Notes under the pieces: model-generated
What the model was told of the DNA's origin: nothing
The model's input: only the letters and a program-made list of their open reading frames with translations
Databases searched by the model: none
Program-made: the position numbers and the translations under genes
Origin: Ornithodoros turicata
Lineage: Eukaryota; Arthropoda; Arachnida; Ixodida; Argasidae
Direction: 5' to 3'
Assembly (NCBI RefSeq): GCF_037126465.1
Contig: NC_088209.1
Coordinates: 434,001-498,000 of the forward strand
DNA length: 64,000 nt
In this document: positions 57,756 to 64,000 of the stretch, piece by piece
How positions within the stretch are numbered: position 1 is the first letter of the stretch
How the letters are laid out: each line of letters opens with the position of its first letter

Positions 57756-58430
57756 TATCTCATCATGATACAGTGAGGAATACTGCGACACACTTGATTG
57801 AAGGCATTGCTGCGAGTTAGCTTGTTTCCCGACTGATTGTGCGCTGAACTGAACTTGCATTTTTGTAAAACAACTTCAATATAATGCAGTTGTAGCGAAA
57901 TAGTTTCCTTGGTTTTGTGGCATATCGCGCTCACTTCGTCTGCTTTCTCTTAGGCCCCGTTTGGGCTATCGCGGCCTCAATGGGGGTCCTGACACATGGT
58001 TTGGGAAACACTAAAGCATACTGTATATTGTTACATGTGACATATTGTAGTGTACTGAAGCCAGCTTCACTGGTGTATTGTTTCTTCACATGGTTACTTC
58101 TTCAACGTTATTTGAATGAGGAATGCGGATAATGAGGAAATGAATGCCTTGCATGTTTCTAGATGTTCTCTAATAGCTGACCCCTGCTGTTGAGCTAAAA
58201 TCCAGCAACTACACAAAAAGATTAACAAATGTAGAACAGGAGACAGAAACACGGACACAATGACATGATTGAGATCATGATATCCTGTAATTTTTTTTTC
58301 TGTGTCTCTGGTTCTACATTTTATGAACATGTGCCACATTGCTAGCACCCTTTCCCTCTAGCTACGAAGAGAGCCTCTCAGTAATAAAAATGCAGGTTGT
58401 CAAATACACGTAAACAGTGCTTACATTTTT
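57756..58430 (-). repeat. Internal module, copy 4 (outer right)
   Basis: Mirror partner of 19490-20205. Interrupted by LINE-2 where the left copy is continuous. Confidence 0.68.
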
Positions 58431-60438
58431 TGGGGTCTTCACTCATCTAATGTTTATGCCAGAAAATGCTCCCCTAGTTCTCATGGCATACTGAATATGA
58501 GCGTGCTCCACAGCCACGAACTACATTTTAAATTAGCACTGCAGTATGTTTGTCGGCACACATGAAATTACCCTTCATAAGTGCATCATGCAAGCTCATT
58601 GATTCTGATGCCAATTGCTCATGAAATAACATGGGGTGGGGTGAAAGACATTGGAATCACATGTTGCGTCACTAGCAGTGACATCACAAGCAGTGATTTT
58701 TCACTGAAGCCTGCAACTCAACGATGTAATTCACATCTTGATTGCAGAAAAATAGGCACATGTTTGTTATTACTTGGTATATAGTTGAAACTTGTTAATG
58801 TGATGGCGGTCATTCTCGTGGATCTTGGCAATAAAACCATTTTAGGATAAAAAAAAAAAACACCTGTCAAGGTGTAAGCTATGAAAAGTAGTAAATTGAG
58901 TGAGGCATTTTAAATTGCCTTTTTCCTTTATATTTTCAATGCTGACATACATCAGCTTGTATAACTGTCAATCTGGGCTATTCCAGCAAAAACCAGCCAC
59001 AGATGTAGCTTGACTCTCTTAAATATCACTGAAAAAAATTGTGTGCATTTTTTAGACGATGCATATATCGAATGTAAATCATCATTTTGTTTCCTTGAAT
59101 AATGGGGGCGCATTAAACTGTGCCGAAATATGAAGTTGTCCCTTACGAGATTCCTTCTGACATCTACATATACATCATTTGTGCGCTTTCCTTGCCTGGT
59201 GTTAGAGGGGAAGCACGGGTCTGCCATCCCAAAGGGTATGTAGAACGAGAATAAATCTGGTGACGTGGTGAGAACTCAAGAACGGAGCACATTTTGGGTA
59301 AAGTTTACTATAAATTTCCGGCAAAATAGCATACTTGAAGGAGCCCCAAATTATTTATGCTTGTAACTGATTGCTTGTGATTAGCTTCACATAAAAATAT
59401 CAAGCTGATCTATCATTGTTTAACCAAATGTTTGAGGATATCAAGCACTTGGAAAAAAATACTTTTTTTTTTCAGATAGTATATTCACATATAGGTCGTC
59501 TAAAAGAAGTCTTCCCTTATTTGTATAACTAGCCCTCTCCTATAACATATTGAAAATCTTCAGGTTTATTTTTCTTTAAAAAAACAAAAAAAAATTCACC
59601 AAAATGTGCTGCAGCTTGTTCGTCAGTTGAGGCCATCTAGGAAGCAAAAAAAAAAAAAAAAGGATGCCTTTGTGGCTGTCTCCTGCGAAAATCGACACTC
59701 TGCTTTTCCATTTTGAGAACCTACAGGTGTATTTGTTCTTACGCAAGAAAAATGTTTCGTCAGCTCATTCATATCCCGTCTGTATGACGCTATAGCACAC
59801 TTTGAACAAATTTTGCATTCAACTGTTCTGCCCAGTTCTACAGATTAGTTGCAGTCGCTGTTTCATAACACCTTTGTCAACATTTATGATTGCTTTCACA
59901 TACCTGAAGTCATCTGGAAAGTGAACAAATCTCATCATTTCAAGGGCATACCCTCTCCTATAGCATGTTCAGAATCTGCTGGCATGTGTTTTCTGTAGAT
60001 CTTATAGCATCAGCTGACCATATTGGCTCAGATCATGTCAGAATGCGACGTAACAGCTTTTGGAAATAATTTATTATGATCTCGTGTGCCCTTCAACCAC
60101 AACAGAAAAAAAAAGCCCACAGTCTTTCTTTCAGTGGAAATAGGTGTTTTTGCTGCATTAACAGAAGGTGGCTCAAAGTAGTAGTACCTCCTTGTGGCCT
60201 GGGTGGAGCATGCCTCACTGTGTCCAGTAATTTCTTCTCCAACCGTATCTCTTTGCACAACCTATGCAGTCTTCAAGCTTTCTTTCACCAGGAAGAACAG
60301 CTTACAGCTCTGCAGTCATCAGAATATCAGCACGCAATAGGGGGCTGCAATCTGGCCCTATAGGTGCCAACGTTTTAAATGGTACTGCGAACACAGTCAT
60401 AGTACCCTTTATCACGGCACAAAGCAATTATGTCAAAG

Positions 60439-61874
60439 CATAGCTTCCTATATACTAGTTATGCCTGTCAGCTCCGCTCTCTGGCGCCGTCCCGGGAAAG
60501 GGGGTGTTGTTTCCCGCCGCAACCGAGTAGAGGCGCCACTGACGTTGGGTTGCTCTCGCAGGTTTCGCCTGATGTCCCGTAAACACAGTGCTCGTGTGCG
60601 ACGTTTTGACCTTTTTATTTTGTCCAGATGGACAACAGGTGAGCTATTTACTTATGTTGTTCGTGATATCTCAGCAAATGAACAAAATCTGGTGATCTAT
60701 CAGTAGTAGGCGGTTGGAATAAGAACAGTTGTCGAAGTACGTGTGCCCCTTGATGTGACCGTTTCTATATCACCTGTGACGAAATCACACTACGTTAGGA
60801 CCTGACTTGGGATGATGGATAGGCACTAAAATAGTGAAATCCCATTTCTCTAACTGTACTCATGGCCTTCTGCTGTGTGCCACTTTGTTGTTCGGACGGG
60901 AAAAGGCGTGTGCTGGGCGAGAAGGTGACATTCCACGAAATACCTTCACGACTGGACATACGAGAAAAGTGGTTCGTAGCGATCAAGAGGGATGAGTGGT
61001 CACCGAACTCCACTTGCAGCTACTCAAGAGTATGCAGCAGACACTTCCTCGCTTCCGATTTCATCGAAGACAAGCGCGTCGACTGAAACGAGACGCCGTG
61101 CCGTCTGTCTTCAGCGACTTCCCATCCCACCTCCCACCAAGAATCACGAAGAATAATTCTGAACAATCACATGGATCTAACAAATGGAAGCCGCTGAACA
61201 CATTGTTGCATTTTGCTGTGCCTGCGATCTGTGAATGCACATTGCTCCAGTGTCCACAGGCACAAAATAACACAGGCACGAGCTTGTACATCTCATTTGT
61301 TCGAAGTTCTTTCGGCCGTTTCTGGTAAATCTGCTTTTCATGTAACTGACAGAAATCACACCTACAAAACTTTCAAAAGGAAGCCCCTCTCCAAAAGGTA
61401 TGTGAAGCTCAACTAGCTACATCTCTACCTATTTACCATTTTGTTTCATGGTATTTTCAGTGTTCATTTCTGTCACTGCATTGGAATTTGTTATGCGTAT
61501 TTCATCAGGACTATAGCAATGCTCACTATTTAGAACAATTTCATGTGAGATGTATATTTCAATAAAACTCGTCTGCTTTGTACAGGCCGTTAAAATAAAT
61601 GCGATATTGCTTCATATCGCCAGAAAATGCGCTCGGTGACTGTCGTCACTCATAAAGGACCTGCCCTCCTTGTGCTCACAAGAAATAATCACATTTGACC
61701 AAGGAATTCTGTGCATACGCGACTCCACCGCGCGTTTTCCGTATATACCTGCTGCGCGAGTGACCCAACTTGTGTGGCGCCCCTGGCGGCGCCTCCCCGC
61801 ATCGTCTCGTGACGGCTCCTCCTCGTTGTGCGCGGAGCGAGCTGACGGGCATAGTTAGTATATAGGAGGCTATG
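60439..61874 (+). mobile_element. P-like THAP element with TIRs (right copy only)
   Basis: Left end CATAGCTTCCTATATACTAG (60439-60458) and right end its near-exact inverse (61855-61874). The inverted match extends about 40 bp to GTCAGCTC-GCTC. A 7-bp direct repeat GTCAAAG flanks both sides (60432-60438 and 61875-61881). CA...TG ends and a 7-8 bp duplication, together with a THAP domain inside, suggest the P-element superfamily. It is short (1.44 kb), so probably an internally deleted copy. Confidence 0.68.
60862..61328 (+). pseudogene. THAP domain of a P-like transposase, frameshifted
   Basis: From ATG 60862 the first frame holds nearly the whole THAP finger: CCVPLCC near the start, a W about residue 37, then VCSRHF giving the C-x2-H pair. 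It stops at 61084-61086. The last THAP element, DAVPSVFSDFP, is in another frame just after, so a single indel near 61070-61085 (or an unrecognised splice) separates them. THAP fingers bind transposon ends. No catalytic domain follows before the right TIR. Confidence 0.75.
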
Positions 61875-61899
61875 GTCAAAGTCAGGCTTGCCCAAGCCA

Positions 61900-62110
61900 A
61901 GGAGGCAATGTGATGCTTATGGAGGGTTTTATTATGCCCTGCTGCTCTGTGTATGGCTTCTGGAACAAGCCAATAAAAAAAAAATATAAGGAAAAAAGTA
62001 TGTTACCTTCAGTTGCCATCGACCAAGCAAACTGAGTCAATAATGGTGGTTGTTATTCACTCTGCTACGTGATTGTGTTCATGTTAATTCACCTGTTTGG
62101 TACTGTGGTA
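61900..62110 (+). other. Right-copy-only segment with a THAP-like start
   Basis: Not present in the left copy, where a deletion and a MITE arm occupy the place. An ATG at about 61935 begins MPCCSVYGFWNKP, like the first residues of a THAP domain, but the frame soon stops. Too short to call. Confidence 0.25.
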
Positions 62111-63879
62111 CCAGCTAGCTTCCTTGTAGTGTAACATACATGTGACCGCATGGAGGACAATAAGGAGGAATTAGCTAGTCTGGCGTAGGAGCTCTCACAC
62201 TGGCATAACTGGTCAAAAAGAAAATGTGGGCCATACATAACATAAAACACTAATACCAGTATATTTTGAGCAACCACTGGATAATTTCTAGTAGGTGCAG
62301 TGCATATAGCGTGTCCATGGACTGATATTTTTATTCTTGGAGAAATCATATTTTTGCAATTATAAGGGATGACAACATGTTCTACATCTGAAGTGGATGT
62401 ACTAATTAGGTCTCGTTTAATTATTGGAAATAGAAGGTCGGTGCAAATGCAACGTCGGTTTCCCTATGTGCCGCTGTAGTTTTCAAAAGTACGCTCGTGA
62501 CCATTTAGCGCGAGGACGTGGCCCCGAAATAATGGTTGTGTGAGAGTAAGTCTCGGAGCGTTCCTTTTGCCTTGAAACAATGCTGCAGAACTGCAAGCAG
62601 CACATATAATGTAATGTCGTGCAGGATGCAAGTTTTACAGCGATTTCATATTTCAGCACAATATTTATAAGCTGTAAAAATAGGTGCAAGGGTACCATAC
62701 AATGAAGTAGCTGGTACCGTAAATTTTAGACCTCTTCTTGGCATGGGTGCTTGGCATAAAGAGTGACCTGCTAATAAACGTACTTCGGGATTTCTGAATG
62801 TGAAGATCATAGGAGGGAAAGGAAGGCAAACAAATACAACAGAGGGTGCCATTCATTTCTCACACTTCTGATTTCAGTTACTTATTGCGCTTGGTTTTCT
62901 TCAGTTGCGACATCTGATAACCAGAATTTGCACTGCATGTCCACGCGAATAAAAAAGATGCAAAAATTTCTGTGAGAAAATTTCATGGTTTCTAAGACCT
63001 TGAAAATGGCATTCTTAGGTGCCAGGGTATTTAAAGACCAGTGAAAACAAAGTGCTTGAAGTATTATATCTAGATACATCTCTTGCAGCTTTTGCATGGC
63101 AAATCGCTGTCTAGGAATGTGCGCGAATAAATGTGCATGTTCATGAAATTAGAATCTTATTTCGTTACACTTTGAGATTACCGTATGCTGGTTACAAAAA
63201 ATTTGGGCACCTCTGCTGACTCAAGTTAGTCATCCGAGAGAAAATAGTTTTTTCTTGCAAACAAACAAACAATTTCTTCACATTCATATGCAGCTTATTT
63301 GCAGAAATGCATTTCGAGAGTCTGTCCAGTACCTGTTCCCTGCGTTAATCAGAACGTAGGCTCACAAGGAAAACCACAGGCAGTTCTGATTTCACGATTC
63401 TACGGTTCTGAGGCTGGAACACACACAAACACATACAGACGGACAAACACAACACGTTCACACGGTATCGGAATCAGGCTTTTTCGTCCATCGTCACTTT
63501 TGAACTCTACGATTTCACAACCAAGGCAGCCCTGCAGGAGAATGGCGATGTTCGCGACAATGTTCATAATATAGCAGGGTAATGATCATAATCTACCATA
63601 GCTGGAACCAACACCGGGAACTCATTTGGTGACACGACACGAATTCAGAGTTCGACATACTCAAATTTGACAGGCGAGCAGCAGAACAAATCATTAATAA
63701 CTGCAGTGTCAACAGAATCCTGATAGCCGGCGGAGAATACAGTAAACGATTCGTCCAGACTCGGTACTCTCGTTCCCAGCCCACCGCAAAAAGCCTCACC
63801 CTGCGGGGAACTATATTGAGACGCGGAAGCCAAAAGCCTTCGCTGCTCTGAGGCTGTCGTGCCTGTCGACCAATCAGAG

Positions 63880-64000
63880 ACGATTTATTTTGAAAGTTTG
63901 AATCTGAAGCGTTTGTATCGCAAAAGTTGATTTTTACCTTTACATCGTGTATTTTTTCGTGATTTATCTCGAGGAGTTTATTCTCGAAGTTTATTTTGCG
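63880..64000 (-). repeat. Outer terminal inverted repeat, right copy (cut by window edge)
   Basis: Inverse of 15752-15880 with few changes, up to the last base. The terminal 22 bp and the target duplication lie outside the window. Confidence 0.78.

Larger units (their letters stand above)
33644..64000 (-). mobile_element. Large TIR transposon, right copy (runs off the window)
   Basis: Inverted copy of 15730-29777, starting GGGTGTACCCTGTTACC at 33644. About 200 bp compared by eye at the outer end differ by roughly 4% substitutions plus a 9-bp gap. The last window base pairs with 15752, so the true end should be about 22 bp further. It is 30.4 kb instead of 14 kb because of later insertions: a 4.85-kb TIR element, Gypsy-2, LINE-2, a 532-bp MITE, a P-like THAP element, and a Penelope stretch mostly lost from the left copy. 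The inner flank ATCAATTT differs from GGCTGGAT, as expected of an independent insertion rather than a simple inverted duplication. Confidence 0.78.

Noticed and set aside
15730..64000. Giant inverted repeat as an assembly artefact (a collapsed or mirrored contig)
   Set aside because: The arms differ by substitutions, small indels and many arm-specific insertions with clean target duplications and empty partners. A mirrored assembly would be nearly identical.
1..64000. CRISPR arrays, operons, riboswitches, bacterial promoters
   Set aside because: Nothing of this kind is seen. The window is eukaryotic, with introns and retroelements throughout.

Overview
This window looks like repeat-dense nuclear DNA of an arthropod, most likely a chelicerate and quite possibly a tick. 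The pointers are TTAGG-type telomeric pentamers, GT-AG introns, a tRNA-like SINE of the kind I associate with ticks, and a mixture of Ty3/Gypsy, CR1-like LINE, Penelope, THAP-DDE, P-like, hAT-like and mariner-like elements. I see no conventional single-copy host gene, no rRNA, no CRISPR array and nothing bacterial. The species assignment is inference.

Left third (1-15.7 kb). An ISL2EU-type (Harbinger-related) DNA transposon lies here as two convergent genes. The plus-strand gene is a seven-exon, apparently intact THAP plus DDE transposase (1681-3770). The minus-strand gene encodes a SWIM zinc finger and a YqaJ exonuclease (11428-4945). A very young Gypsy element (5059-9319) with identical 91-bp LTRs, a 5-bp target duplication and an intact 1289-codon gag-pol has landed inside the YqaJ frame. 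Next come a SINE, a tRNA-like SINE head and a truncated, frameshifted Polinton-type DNA polymerase B relic.

Right three quarters (15.7-64 kb). What looks like one giant palindrome is better read as two inverted copies of one large terminal-inverted-repeat transposon family. The left copy is complete (15730-29777, 14.05 kb): its ends are related inverted repeats and it is flanked by a perfect 8-bp duplication, GGCTGGAT. The right copy begins at 33644 and should end about 22 bp beyond the window. A 3.86-kb unique spacer separates them. I found no transposase for this family. Both copies carry the same older passengers: a CR1-like LINE, a second LINE scrap, a hairpin MITE, Penelope remnants and a (TTAGG)n tract. 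They also share an internal module present twice in inverted orientation.

Later insertions differ between copies and often have an empty site in the other copy, which orders events in time. The right copy gained a second Gypsy (39869-44131), a second CR1-like LINE (about 53657-57755), a 4.85-kb element with terminal inverted repeats, a P-like THAP element and a 532-bp MITE. The left copy gained a SINE-like hairpin with a 13-bp target duplication and a MITE with a 9-bp duplication. The right copy also holds three short perfect or near-perfect palindromes that look like template-switch inverted duplications inside transposon coding sequence.
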